Assembly: GCA_038503065.1 (NCBI GenBank)
Contig: JBCAMK010000013.1
Span: 1,178,001 to 1,242,000 of the forward strand
Reading direction: 5' to 3'
DNA length: 64,000 bases
Origin: Paragyromitra xinjiangensis
Lineage: Eukaryota; Ascomycota; Pezizomycetes; Pezizales; Discinaceae
Each line of letters opens with the position of its first letter. Within the stretch, counting starts at the first letter, position 1. The notes beneath the pieces are model-generated. The model searched no databases and had not been told where the DNA came from. It worked only from the letters and a program-made list of their open reading frames with translations. A program made the translations under genes and the position numbers. Shown here piece after piece: positions 30,901 to 46,900 of the stretch.

Positions 30901-32936
30901 CCTGCGAAAGGTATACTTCGAATGCAGTAAGCTGTTCCGTAAAGAACCCAGAATGTTGATACTCATACGGCGGCCCTCCTTCTGCCGCTGCGTTCAGAGC
31001 GGGTAGTTGCGCCAACACCATCTCAACTGCCAAATCCCACGACTGCCACAGCGGGTGATGATGCGTGTCTGGTAATGCAGGTGATGATATAGGATGGCAT
31101 TGGTGAACCCTCATGATCCTCTGACTCAGTAAGAAATTCCTAAATAAAGCTGCCACCATCAAGTCCTGCCTGAACAGTTTCTTGAAAAGTGGCCGCGGAA
31201 GCGTATTCCAAGCAATGGTATCCGTGATCGCAGTAAAGATCCAATTCAGTTCCCCAAGTGGTGTTCTCCGCTCCTGCAACCTCCCTGGAATCTTCATCGC
31301 CATATCCACTGTCAAATTTGACGGCAGAGGATTCTGCAATACGAAAAAGCGAACTGCGATCTCGATCGGAGTAGTCAAACAACATGTGAACAAATCCGCC
31401 GGAAGATCTGGATTCATTGGTAGCGTCTCCTTGCTCCCACAAGCCGCGAGCTGTATGCAATCACTATACGAGGTAGTAATCAACGTATTAGGATCCTTCG
31501 CCCGGAGTTCCAAATTCTCCTGTTCATGCTTCTCAATAAATCTATTAAAGTTGGCGACGATATTTCCAGCATCGCTGCAGTCGTAAACAAATAAACTAGG
31601 TGCGCCGAGCCAACTCTGAAGGTCGTACAAGGATATAGGGATATATTGGGTGAAATTCTTATTGAAAACCCAGATTTCGCCACTTGAAGTTGGCTTTGGT
31701 ACACCGTGGCCGTTATAGTGGAAAAGAATGCGTTCGTCTTTCGCATTCCGTCGCAAAGAGCAGCAGAACTTTTTCGTGTCTTCAACGAAAGGGTCTAGAT
31801 GCTGCTTGTACCTTGTACGGATACTTAAGGTTTCGTACTGCTGCTGCAAATTTTTGCCGATCTTTTCCAAAGGCTTCGCCGTGGGATGAGCAGTAGTATC
31901 AACCCAGCATTCTAACTTTGCACAAGGATTTGTCTTGACAATATCTTAGGGGGGGATCAGCTAACATCCACATGTGTCCTGCAAGAGCTCATACCAGGTG
32001 GATCAACGCCAATATTCAAGCATAGCACTAAAGCAGCTGAAACAGTTTTCAGACGATCACGCATACGCCATTCTTGAAGCGGAAAGGTCTCCTCCTTAGG
32101 CTTGCCTCCAGTTTCGTGACGCTTGTCAGTGTAGTACATGTAAAAAACCTATTGTCTCGAAAATTTAGATTCTAATTTCAATCCAGGAGGCAGAATTCAC
32201 CAACCTGCTCCAGCACGGCCAAATAAGCCTCTGAATTGTACTCATCTTCAAAACCGTGCCTCATACCCTCGAACTCGTGATCGGCGATCTCCTCGTTTGG
32301 GCTATCTGTTTCCGAGTTTTCCGGAGACCCGTGGAGGGTAGCCGGGGTAAGCATACCAGATCTCGGAGTATTCGGGGTTCGTGATTGTCTCCGGCGAGAA
32401 CTCGATCTGCTGTGTGACCGTGTATTGGGAGCAGTGTGCACCGTAGTTCCCGAGAGAGTTTGGCGAAGAAGCTCGGCAGAGGATTCTCCGGGAGGCGCAA
32501 CGGAAGATGCAGTAGACGATGAGGAATTCTGACGTGATATAGCGGTTGTGGGATGCGATGGGCCATTCGTGGGATAGGTTTGATGGAGATGCTGCTGATG
32601 TCCATTGACGCGGCCATTTTCTCTTTCCCTATCACCATTTACGTGACTAGGGACGTCACCGCCGTTTACCATCATGTAACCGTTCGAAGGAGCGACGGTT
32701 CCACCGTGACCGTTCATGTTGCTGGTGGTGGTAGTGGTTGTGGAGCGAGGAGCTTTGGGGAGTTGGTGGGCGTGTTGCGGCTGCACGTGCAGATTGGGAT
32801 GCGGCTGTTGCTCTTGATTTTGCTGGCCTGACAGTGGACGAGAACTCCGCTGCGGCAGTGGATGTGGATCCGCGGCGTTCAGGTTTTCGGACGAACGATG
32901 TGGAACTGGATGTGAGGGGAACGAGACAGCCGTCAT
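27950..32936 (-). CDS. kog1: TORC1 subunit Kog1 / Raptor (Mip1)
   Basis: Raptor is the substrate-recruiting scaffold of TOR complex 1. The start at 32936 (MTAVSFPSHPVPHRS) opens a long His/Ser-rich fungal extension of about 215 residues. The conserved N-terminal caspase-like domain follows: FYMYYTDKRHETGG, DRLKTVSAALVLCLNIGVDP, then FHYNGHGVPKPT and LFVYDCSDAG, where the His-Cys pair of the caspase fold is visible. Next come HEAT-type repeats (residues about 550-850: LRALILLSKFLDLGPWAV, NPLLRQWACLCLSQLW, ATDNVPEVRAAVLYAL), a Ser-rich linker, and a C-terminal WD40 propeller (27950-29254). Several introns of 50-70 nt interrupt the 5' and WD40 parts; the central exon 31870-29318 is uninterrupted. 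Confidence 0.96.
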
Positions 32937-35900
32937 ATTATCAATTTATGTACTATTTCTATTACGTCCCTAGCTCACTCTCAGGTGAAGAGGGTATGAT
33001 TTAGACACCTCCACCAGTCCCACACTTGATATTTTCTCTCCTTCCTAGTGTTGATATTTCCCTTCACTGTAGTAGGGCGGACAGCGGGTTGTAGAGACTT
33101 TGGATGGATGGGCAATAAAACGAGGCTGAACTGAGCCGTCGCTGCTGGAGTCTGTAGCCGACGGCACCGCAAGGAGACGAAAGGGGTCAGAGAAACGCCT
33201 GCCGAGACCTGCGGAGTTTGCTTGTTGCTGGCTCCAGGGTCAAATAGATGTCCCAACGATGGCTGCTGCTGCTGGCACTTCAACGTCAAAACGGCAAGTC
33301 AGGCTCGGATGACTGCGTGTGCGGACAGTTTGCAAATTGGACAGAGCGAGAAAGAAATCGTTTCTCGCGCGTTTATGACGGTGCAGCTGACCACGCCTTT
33401 GACTAAGCATATCCCCGTTTCACAAGTCTCTGCGGCAATTTCCTTCTGACGTTTAGTCTGTGCGCGCTTTCTGCCATGCGGCTCTCAACCACTCTCCACC
33501 ACGTGAACTCTACGTGTGCAGCCCCATTATAGGAAGTTCCTACTTCAGACTCATATCCTAGGCTACGATAGTTGGAGGATAACAACCGAAAAGCACTCAC
33601 TTGTGCTACATGTGCGTCATTTCTGATTAAACGTCTACCACTGACTCAAAAGAGTTCAGTTGGCAAATCATAAGCCATCACTCGTTGCTCGGACGTCCAC
33701 ACCCCGCTTCGACGCCTCCTAGCTCGTTTTCAAAGTGCTTGTAGGATTCTTCTTCTAAGTGTGTCCCCCCGCCCCCCTCCTGGGGTCGTATCCTAGGAAA
33801 CCCTATTCTTGAGACTTGTCCCTAGTCCCACGCTGAGATTCACAGCTTCCCTGACGACATCGAGAATGCTGGTCTATATATGACACCAGGTGCTAGATAC
33901 GGATAGGCTAGTCTATTCCCTAAGCAGTTGGTTAGTACCTCTTTCCTAATTCGTTCATAACAACCAAACGTATTAGGCAGGTCTTGGAAGCTAACTAATC
34001 AGCTTTTATCCCCACATCCGTTCATAATTTAAGAGCATCGTGAGGTAAAACGGTACTGAAAACAAGTCAGTTTATAGGCTCAATGTTATTTCTGACCCAA
34101 GAAGAGTACACCTAAACATATTTGAGCATCTTCGCAGCACTCGAACACCGCCAGATCACCAGAACCAAATTTATTACGAAACCAAGCTTATGCTATTATC
34201 AATAACTGAAGTCATAAAACATCGGAATCCACTGCTGGTAATTACAATACGCGCTTCATCAATTACTACTCTACTAGCGAATGCCGCCACATTCTCCCAG
34301 TCCCAAATGCCAGAACAGAGGCTAAGAACTTATCTCTAAGGCCCAATGTTTGATCTCCTTGGTTACCCCGTAGATGACTAGGGACATATCAACGAGAGGT
34401 AGGGTTATCTTACTACCACTGTCCCTCTAGAGAAGTTTAGTAGAAACTTCAGGTGAGAGGTAGGCATCATCTAACACCCGCGTTGACAATATAGCTTAAA
34501 CGCTAGTATCCCAGTGTTTCTATAGATGCAGCATTGAAATGGCGATGTGGTGATAAGCTTGGTTCAGGATGTATACAAACGGCCTAAAGCGTTATTAACA
34601 ATGTATAAACCAGGGCGCTTTATGATACCCCAATATTGGCGATCGTTTTCTCGTGTCTAAACCATAGCAGACCACAAGACATGTAAGGTAGACTTGCTCA
34701 CCTAAGAAAACTAGAATATTCGGAAATCATCTGTTGAATTTCCCCTTGGTAGAATTCATGATACCCCGATGTCCAACCCATGAAAAGTAGCGAATTCTTC
34801 CTAGTACGTATCTATTTTTTCCCCTAGTTGTCCGCGAGTAGGGTAAATATTAGTCAATCAACCTCCATTTATGAATAGGTTGGAAGGTGTTGAGGTCAAG
34901 CTTTGAATATGTAGAAGTCTCACCTATCAACAATACTCCGATTCCCCACCCAGTTCCACGTAAATTTCCATGAAGCCTGAATGCGATATGCATACCTGCT
35001 CTAATGAAACAACTCGAACGCGTATTCTCAAAGCTGCACCAAAGATGATAAACATATTCATCGTATACTTTCTACGGTAATAGACGCTCAATCCTTTACC
35101 GGAGATAACAATAGTCGCTTCTGTGTAAGCTCTTTGTTAATGTAGACTTCGTACGTTGCTTTAGGGGTCAGTCCGGCCCAAACACCAGAAGGGATAGCAA
35201 ACGAAGACTACACCTCTTGTAATGCCAGAATCCGGGTACCGACGTTAGACTCGTTCACGAACTGTAGCGAACAGAATGTGGGTAAATCGATTCCTATTCC
35301 ACCGTACTCCCATATGCGCCGGCGTTTGCGTAACCACAACGAACACTCCGGTGCATATTTAACCCAGATCAAATAACGCCTTCAAGCGAGCCTACACGCA
35401 CAATATTAGTCTACTCTAGCAGTCCCAACCCTACTCCAAACGAGCAGAAAGAGAGAGAAATACAATTTCCGAGCCCCATATCCTATTTTGAACTTCCCCA
35501 TATCCGCTACTCAATATCATCATGACATAGACCCTAAGCCCACATACCTTCACTACAAACCCCACCTCTCAACCACCGTAAGTATAGCCAGCCCATCAAA
35601 GGAAATAGCAAACGTAGCAGTACTAAATAACCCGGATGCTACCTTCCACCACACAAATACCTTGATTATAAACCAGGGTTATCTCCTCATTTCGATATCC
35701 TATTTTATGGCTGCTGAACATGCCTGATTTTGAAGCTGGAGGGTAAATAGCAGGTAGATGGATATATAGCACCGGCTCTAGATAGAGTTTAGGCAGATCA
35801 TGACCCTGAATAATGTCACCTATAGTTCCAAGCTTTGGTGCAGAAAATAGGTTCGTCATGATACCGCATGAAATGGGTTTAGTGAATTCGTTAACGTTAT

Positions 35901-36250
35901 GTGGAAATAAATCAGTGGTGAATGAAGGAGCGGTGAATGAAGGATGGGGAAGAAAGGTGGGTTGTTGTTGGCTTTAAGAGTACCACCACTCAGGGCTAGG
36001 GTTCGATTTAACGGTCAAGCATTACATGAACAACTTTCCAATATCTCCCACACTTCACACTCAAGCCCAGAACTCTATATTAACAACCCATATATTCCAA
36101 AATCAAGTTTTTTTGAAAAAAAAGTACAAAAAACATGCGCCAAAGAGTTTTGTCTCCCAAAACAGAATATTATTACACACTTTCCAATTCCCAATCTATA
36201 CCCGGTATCAAACTCCAGCCCCAACACACAGCCAACACACGCTCTCTCCT
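32937..36250. other. 3.3-kb gene-free interval upstream of kog1
   Basis: Flanked by the kog1 start and the 3' end of brr6. Short frames at 32981-33600 and 35488-35859 show no family resemblance. Base composition is ordinary and I see no terminal repeats. The part nearest 32937 probably holds the kog1 promoter and leader. Confidence 0.45.
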
Positions 36251-37746
36251 CTATCTCCACAAATTCTCCTTCCTCCCCGTCATTCTCTCCCTGCCTCCCG
36301 TCCTTCCCGGCGTCCTACTCTGATACCCCACCATCCTCACAGGCGTGCTCGGCGCCGGACTCCTCGGCATACTCTCATACATCAACTGCTGCTGGGCCTG
36401 TCTCTCCCAATGGCTCGGAGTAGGTGGCACAGGAGGATTCATATACGGTGTAGGATGCTGCACGGCCTTCGCGCGGTAGAACCCAAACGCAGTATTGCTA
36501 ATGAACAACCCGCCAAAAATCACGAGGAGACAGAAAAACTAAAGGATGTCGTATTAGCACTATGAAGTGCAGTGTGAAGAAGGAGAGAAATACCATCGTT
36601 TTGTAACTAATCGGCTCGATAAAGCTATTAATGATCTCCGCGAAAGTTTCTGCTGATACCCTGGCACGGCCGACTTGGGATGGGTCCCGGTTCATGCACT
36701 TTTCCCAGGCGTTGCAGCGGATTTCCATTGCGGGGACCCTCATGTCTGGTGAGCAGCGATTTTCGATGTAGTTGCGGGAACATAGGCTCATCTCTGCAAG
36801 GATGGCCTCGGAGTATTCTTCAACCTTCTGGTCAACATCACGACGGATCGTGAGGTAGAAGCAGAAAAGCGCGTATAGCAGTAGTAACAAAAGCGAGAGA
36901 TTGAAAAAAAACTGCAGATAGTACGAAGCGATCAGTGGGAGCTCACGATGGGTTGCGACCCATTGTGTAGCTGCAGATTTAGCAGTACGACGCCAAGATT
37001 GGCGGGGAGGGTGGACATCTGTTGGGCTGGAGTCGCCTTCATCCGAGTAATGCGTATCACCTTCCTCCTGTTCTTCGTCTTCATCCTCGTCCTCTGACAA
37101 CCCTGTGCTGGACATGCTGAAGTCACGTGAGGAGAATTGTTGTTGTCGTCGCCGCCGGGCCTTCGTAACTATGTCATCGTGGAATATTCCGCGCCGTAAT
37201 TCACCGCGACCGGTTGTTCTACTCGGTGTTAATGACGCTAATGCGACGGCCTTATTTCCAGCACCTTTCACCTCTGAGCGACCTGTCCGTGGGACTTCGG
37301 GGGTGGGGGCCTCGCTGTCGACCTCCGGAGTGCGAGGGGTGTCTTCGGAGAATATATCAGAGTCCCGCGAAGGGGTATTGAATGCATACCGGGGTGTTGT
37401 GAACGACGGTGTCTTGAATATCGGCTGTGGAGGTGGACGCACGGAGTGTGGGGTGTGGGGTGCTTGGCCGTAAGGAGTTGAAAATGAGAACAACTGCGAT
37501 GTAGGAGGCGATAGAGGTGCCTTTGTGGGTGAAGATTGGAAGAAAGAGTTGATTCCTATTATTGGGATTGCCGTTAGCATTCAGAAGGCACTGAGAAAAG
37601 ACAAGACGGAAAGACTCACGCTTCTTTGCCTGACTGTCACCCGCGAAACTCTTCCCTATGGCGGACATGAAGGGAGAGTTTGGATCGCCAGGGCCAGTTC
37701 CCTCCCACTGAAAGTCCATCGGCGATTCATGACCTCTATCTGCCAT
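36251..37746 (-). CDS. brr6: nuclear envelope protein Brr6/Brl1 family
   Basis: Brr6/Brl1 are inner nuclear membrane proteins needed for nuclear pore biogenesis and lipid homeostasis. The N-terminus MADRGHESPMDFQWEG and a long Ser/Thr/Pro-rich acidic region (with repeated TP sites) precede the conserved module: a transmembrane helix in YYLQFFFNLSLLLLLLYALF, then a lumenal segment with four conserved cysteines (MSLCSRNYIENRCSPDM ... EIRCNAWEKCMNRD) that form the family's disulphides, then EPISYKTM leading into a second helix in FGGLFISNTAFGF. The C-terminal tail is proline-rich. Introns lie near 37560-37620 and 36540-36600. The single family member expected in Pezizomycotina could be named either brr6 or brl1. 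Confidence 0.92.
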
Positions 37747-39165
37747 CGCTGGGAAATCTAAAGTATGACGTGGGAGAAATCCGTGAGTTGTTATTGGAGA
37801 TGGAGATGAGGGATGAGGCTCAGGGGAGGATGGGATGTTGTGTCAGTGTATTAGTTAGTCTATGTATGGAGACGTCGCGAAAACAATAACAGGCGTCTGG
37901 TCTGTCCTCGGCCACTCTGCATGGCAACGCGACACGTAAAGCATGTAAGTACGGTCCCACCACCGCTATTCGCCGGGGATTCCAGTCGAGTTCTTCATCC
38001 GAATTCACCAACACCAATTAAAAATGTAGTGTCACGTGACATTGACGCGAGTCTGCGTGACATTCTGTTGGTCCCCATACTCTCGCAGGATTGCTGGTAA
38101 GGGTTGTCGCATAAGGATTTTAGCGATAGTTCATTCCAGAACGTTCTATGCTTCTTCCAGAAACCGGTGGGTTCGGGGGTGGCTTCATTTCACCTGCAGT
38201 TTAGGAAACTTGACTGGTGAATTAGAGACTGTCCAAGCGACAGTAATAAGATGCGGATGAGGTAGGAGGTGCATACAGTAAGGCTGTACCCTGGTGGCGT
38301 AGAGAAGTTCAGTCACTTGGAATTGCCTTCGGCAAAACCCATAATGTTTATCTACACATCTCTGTCATACACATAGAAGCATCTCGGTCGAGAAATAAAC
38401 CCGTAACCAGCATTTTCTATAACAAGTAATCTCTAGTCACCGAGCTATAATCCTATAGATAGATGTGCCACAGATGTTCTGCTCCAGACACATCTAGTGC
38501 GGTGGGTATGAATGAATCGGTCTCTACCAGTGTAGCCCTATGCAAAATATCGAAACTACATATCATATAACCTTCTTTACCTAGTAATGCCGTCTAAACC
38601 GTAACTAACCACTCATACGGTGACCAAACTGGACGAGTGAGGTGCCGTGACGACATTTGTATATGCCAAGCCATCATCTAAAACTGGGTTCAAATCAATA
38701 ACGACTGGACCTACAATCACTGTTGCTTCATGCTCGTGTATTCAACGTACCATCTGCTATGGGGTGGGAGTGCTTTTTTACTCTTAATTGTAATATTCTC
38801 GACACCCACCCTGGGAATGCTCCCAAAATAGTACAGCACTTACTAGCACTAACAATAGCAGCAGCAAGATGGATTGGATAACTAACTTCTGCCCCAACAC
38901 AATAGTGTATTTATGGCTCCAATCAGCTAACCAAAGCATCCTCAGAATGAACCCTCTCATCTAACTATAGCCCAAAACATCTAACCTAACCAGCATTCGT
39001 TGGTACTAATACTACGCTTGAGGCTGAATCTAAGACACAGAGGAGCTACAGGATACGTTTCAACATCTTCCCCATCTCGACCCTCACTAGTAAACAACCT
39101 CCAAAATCCCCCATTACCACTCTCCCATTCCCTCAATTCCCCCACAGCTCCACAGCACCTCCACC
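37747..39165. promoter_or_regulatory. divergent intergenic region, brr6 / use1
   Basis: 1.4 kb between divergently transcribed genes, so it must contain both promoters. No additional gene, repeat or RNA gene recognised. Confidence 0.4.
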
Positions 39166-40163
39166 ATGTCACACCCAGAACCCACCCCCTCCACCATAAC
39201 CGCCATAAACCTCTCCCGCCTCCTCTCCCGCCTCGACCAAAAACTCGGCTTCACACCCCCTCCAGACCCCGCAACTCCCATCCCCACGCCATCATCACTA
39301 GAAAGAACTAAAATCGCAGCTGTGCGTTGAGCCCACTACAACAAACAAACAAAACCAAGCTTCATTGCTGATATCTAGTAGAACCTAGAATACGCGCGAA
39401 AGCTCCTTCTCGAACTCGAACGCGAATCCGAGAATGTCCGGAATACTAAGGAGCGTGAGAAGACGCTTGCGAAGCTAGGGGAGCAGAAGGCGGTTGTTAG
39501 GAAGCTGAATGAGAAGCTGCATTTAAGTGCGCAGGAGGTGGATATTGATGAGGATGAGACGGATGAGGAGATGGAGGTGGAGGTTGTGGATAGTGATGAG
39601 GAAGATTCTCGACCTGTTGCTCCTGCTAGTGCATTAGAAATATCATCAACAACACCTACGGGGGAGGAGGAAGAAGGTGCTGGTGAACAGGCGGACTATC
39701 CTCCTCCAATCCAGTCAACACTTCGGAATCGCTTCCCAACTCAGCGAGAAGAGCGGGCGGCGTTATTCGCCCGAGAAGAAGACGGTTTAGCGGCAGACGG
39801 GGAAAAACAGCTTGACGTACAACGCCGAGAACAAGAAGACCTCACAGAAGACATGTTATCCCTCGCCCGCGCACTTAAGGAGAACAGTATACGCTTCGGA
39901 CAAGAGCTAGACAAGGAGAAAGGGCTACTAGACCTCGCCGGCGAAGGTCTAGACAAAAATGCAAGAGGAATTGAGAGTGCATTGAGGAAGATGGATGCAT
40001 TGAGGAAGAATGAGAATGTTAACTTTATGTGGACGATTATATACGTGGCGGGGATTACAGGACTTGTGAGTTACCTTTGAAGTGCGGGAGAGACGATTGC
40101 TAACGACTGTAGGCATTTTTTACACTTTTTATTCTGTTCTTTGCGCCAAAATTACGGTGGTGA
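39166..40163 (+). CDS. use1: Use1-type SNARE for Golgi-to-ER traffic
   Basis: Exons 39166-39321, 39382-40065 and 40113-40163 sum to 296 codons plus a stop. The N-terminal part opens INLSRLLSRLDQKLGF; the middle is acidic and low in complexity (residues about 100-150). The C-terminal third is a heptad-like SNARE helix (EDLTEDMLSLARALKENS ... FGQELDKEKGLLDLAGEGLD ... IESALRKMDAL) followed by a tail anchor split across the last intron (WTIIYVAGITGLAFFTLF), with a short lumenal end KLRW. This arrangement matches Use1, the Qc-like ER SNARE that works with Ufe1, Sec20 and Sec22. It is convergent with prp4. Confidence 0.88.
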
Positions 40164-40617
40164 GTATCTGGGTGCATTTTATTTGGAAACAGATAAATGT
40201 CGTTCATTTCCCCCCCCCTTTTTCCTTTCCGTCGTTGAGACGAGTGATATTTGGTGTTAGGGTTAGGGTTACGATTTGTTTATGGTGCTTGATTGATTTA
40301 TGAGTTCGTTTATGTGCCAGTTGGGCTGTAGAGAATTTCTAAACTTGCCAGTTTCGGGGGCTGATATCTTCCGTTACGGGATATGAACAAAAAACGTGAA
40401 ATGAATACTGGAAAGGCACTAAAATAGCACCCAAATGATTCGAAGTTTTATTCCAAGTTATCTCAAACAATGATCTGCACTCTCTACTAGCTCTCGCAAA
40501 AAAATCCATAATTTAGTCTGCACACCCGAAACAAAAAGATAACTGCCACCCATAACCGGTACCCATCCCATCCCTTCTTGTTTTCGCTACACCAACAAAC
40601 TCTACAAATATCCTCGC
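40164..40617. other. convergent 3' region, use1 / prp4
   Basis: 454 bp between two converging genes. It includes a short telomere-like stretch (TTAGGG units) at about 40256-40269 in the use1 3' region. No gene seen. Confidence 0.4.
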
Positions 40618-43512
<2,895 letters not shown>

Positions 43513-43991
43513 AGAAGACTCGAATCCTACAAGCTAGCAAAGCTTCCGTTGAAGAAAACAGGTATTAGCCTCGCGTCTCAAGAGTAAATATGAGGCTTTT
43601 AATAGAAGCCCAACCGCAGGTTTGTAGCTGTCACTTGGGGGGTCTCGGGAAGGCGTAGACCAAGCGAACGATGTCCGAGATTGATAAGGGAAGCGGAGGG
43701 GTAAAGAAAGGTCTAATGCCGGCCGTGAAAGTCTAGAGGAGTAAAGAAAAAAAGATATTCCGAAATGTATGTAGTGATGATGAACTGGCACTGCAGAAGA
43801 TACGAGATTTCTGCAAAGATTGTGGGACAAGTTGGTTGGATGTTGTCGGTATGACAAAAGTTACACGACGCGTACATTACATCACCAACATAACAAGCTG
43901 AGATTTTGGTATCGACATGTTTATATCACAGCTTCCAAGCAATAACTTTTTATTTTACAATTAAAAAGAGAAAGAAAAACACCTTATGCTC
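43513..43991. other. intergenic, prp4 upstream / rrp5 3' end
   Basis: 479 bp carrying the prp4 promoter side and the rrp5 3' flank. Nothing else recognised. Confidence 0.4.
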
Positions 43992-46900
43992 TTAATCTTC
44001 AGACCCCTTCTTAGATTCCACATATTCTCTTGCTCTCCGTGTAACCGCCTCCACACTCTTCTCATCTCCAACCTTCTTCTCATACTCCATCCATTTCTTG
44101 AACAGTGCTTTAGCTTGACGTACTGAACACTTATCTTCCGCCAGTGCCCTCTTGAACAATCCTCTCATATTATCCTTATTCTCATCACCCTCACCCCCGT
44201 ATTTCGTCTCCATGTCTAGGAACACATTCCACAAGTCATTCCTCTTGTTGAAAGTTCCCAGTAAATTCTCCAACAAAGTCCTTCCCCTCTCCGGGTCTCC
44301 GTTTTTGAATTCCAATTTGGCGAACTTAGTAACGAGATCCTTATGGTGAACTTCAGGGAGAGCTTGCATGGCGCGCTTGAGCAGCTCCCTGGCCGCTTCG
44401 CGGTTATTGTTGGTAAGGAGGTGGTCAGCATAATTAACCCAGACCTTTGGATCCTGAGAAAATTTCTTGACTATGACCTTGAAGAGATCACCCGCTTTCT
44501 ATAATAAAATCAGTGCCCATCCTTCCATAATTTCTGCAACAATGAATAAGTGACATACCTCAGTCTTCCCGCTCTGAATATAGATACTCGCCAGCTTTTC
44601 ATGCACATCTTGAGCATCGTTGTACTGGCATGCTTTCTTGAAAACCTCCTCCAGACTCTCGTCATTTCCGTAAGCGTTCTCCATATTTAGCATCGCAATC
44701 CAAACATTGAGTTTCTCTTTCTCCTCTCTGATAGCGATGGTCTTCAAAGCGCGCTCCGCAATCTCTCTGGCTTTCTCAACTTCACTAAGTTGCAATTGAA
44801 ACGCAAGGTACTGAATCCACAACAGCGAGTTATTCGGCTCCCCAAGAAGAAGCCGTTCGTAGTCAGCGATTGACTGAGGTTCTCTTGTTGCAAGGTCACC
44901 GGTCAAGTCTTGCTTGATCTTGCTTTTCCTGCTTTTCTTTTTCGGTTTCTGTTCTACTTCCTCGTCTGACCCGGAAGCTTCGTGCTCTCGTTTGTCAAGA
45001 ATGCTCGCAGTCCAGTCAAATCCGCCAGTGCTCAGGCCTGGCCCAGTGGAAGCAGGTGCGTCTTCCATGTCAACGTCTTCAGACCCTTCGCCAGCATCGC
45101 TGTCAAAATCCTATCAAATACATTAGCTTGAGATGCCCCTACTATAGTTACGAATGAGGTACATACTTTTACGTTATCAAGATTGATGTCACCATCTTCA
45201 TCACTTTCCTCCTCACCGCCCTTTTCATCTTCCTCTTCGCTTTCGTTTCCATCCAACTCAACCCCACCCTCCGAGCCATCATCCTCGCTATCCTCATCCT
45301 CAAAATAACTAGCCTTCAACCCAAAGCTCACCCGCTCTCTCGCAACGTCCACCTTCAAGATCTTTGCTTTCACTGGATCCCCTACCGCATACAGCTTGCC
45401 AATATCCTCAACCACCCCATCAGCAATTTCGCTCTTGTGGCACAATCCACTAACATTCACCGCACGGTCCATTTGGATGAAAACACCAAACTCCACAACA
45501 CCCTTAATCCTTCCAGTGATTATTTGACCTTCTTTAAGATCGGCAAGCTGAGCCCTTGGCCGCCCTTGAATCACTTTGCCCGAAATTGCTGAAGGCCTCA
45601 AGCTCATCTGGACATGCCCCAGAGTCTTCTCCACAGCCACAATCTTCCCCTCGACAAGCTGATCCACCGTAAACAATGTCTTCCAGTCCTTCAAGAAGGT
45701 ATCTGCCAAGTCTTTTATTTTGACCCAGGCAGTAACATTTCCACCAAGAAAAACGAATAGGCCCTTGTCAGAGATGTTCTTGATGAACCCTCTTCTCACC
45801 TCTCCGACATTAACGTTCACTATTGTCTGAACTTCGGGATCTTTGACAGGTAATTCCGAACTAAGTACCCTCGATGGTCTTGCTGAGAGTGTAATCCGCT
45901 TGCTCGGTTTGTCGAGGTCTATGATGCAAACACGAATCACATCATTTTTGTGGTAATTACTAATCTTCGCCTCTGAGAAATCATCCGCAAGATCGATCAT
46001 GTTGATAGGACTGGAGACAAATTCGCTAAGCTGTACAATGATTTGCCTGTCGGTAGTCTTTGTTACTCTTGCGGGGATAACCATTCCCTTACTGAGTGTC
46101 TCGTAGGTCAAAGACAGACTGGACGAACTCTTTGCGGATAAATCAAGTTTGTTGCGTTCAATGTCCACGTTAAGTACGTGAACCTTTAACGCTGAACCAA
46201 TGGGAAAGCTCTTCACTGGATCATTGAGCTGCGAGATATCTTCAGAGAGATCAAGTCTTCTGATTCTTCCACGGATGTCAGGTGAAATATTAACCCAGGC
46301 GCAGTCATCTGCAAGGTTATTGACGAACGCGACCCAAGATGATCCTTTTGTAACTTTGTTGATAGTGAGAATATCCAAACCTTCCTTCGCAACGACACTA
46401 GGCTTCGCCGAAAGCTCAAAAATTGGTGTTTTTGTGTTGGAAGTCCTGTGGGTGATGGCCAAGAAACGATGGTTTCGAGCATCGTGGATACCAAGAACTT
46501 TGACGGGTATAATATCACCTTTCCTGTAGCCTTCGAGGGGATTTTTCTTGTTCTCGATGCTTTCCCAAGAATCGAAAAGTTGAGATACATCAATTCGGCC
46601 TTGAATGTTATCCGCAAGCTTGACATTGATTTGAGTTTGCTGAATAGAGATAATAGTCGCCTTCGTGATAGTCCCGGGTGTCAAATCAGCCAGTGAAGTG
46701 ATATTTTCATCAACGAGGTTAATAGGTTTGACTGCAGTAGTAGCAGGCTTAGCTTCCCTGACCTCAAGTTCCTCGCCCGATTTCAAAGACAAGAGGAACC
46801 TTCGGCCCTCCTGATCCACTCTTTTAACCTTCGCGGTGACAGACTGATTCTTGGTGTACTTGAAATCCGGCAACGACTGAACATCCGTCGGAAGATCGTT

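Noticed and set aside
35944..36565. Plus-strand Pro/Ser-rich frames near brr6
   Set aside because: They overlap the conserved brr6 3' exon in antisense and consist of low-complexity translation.
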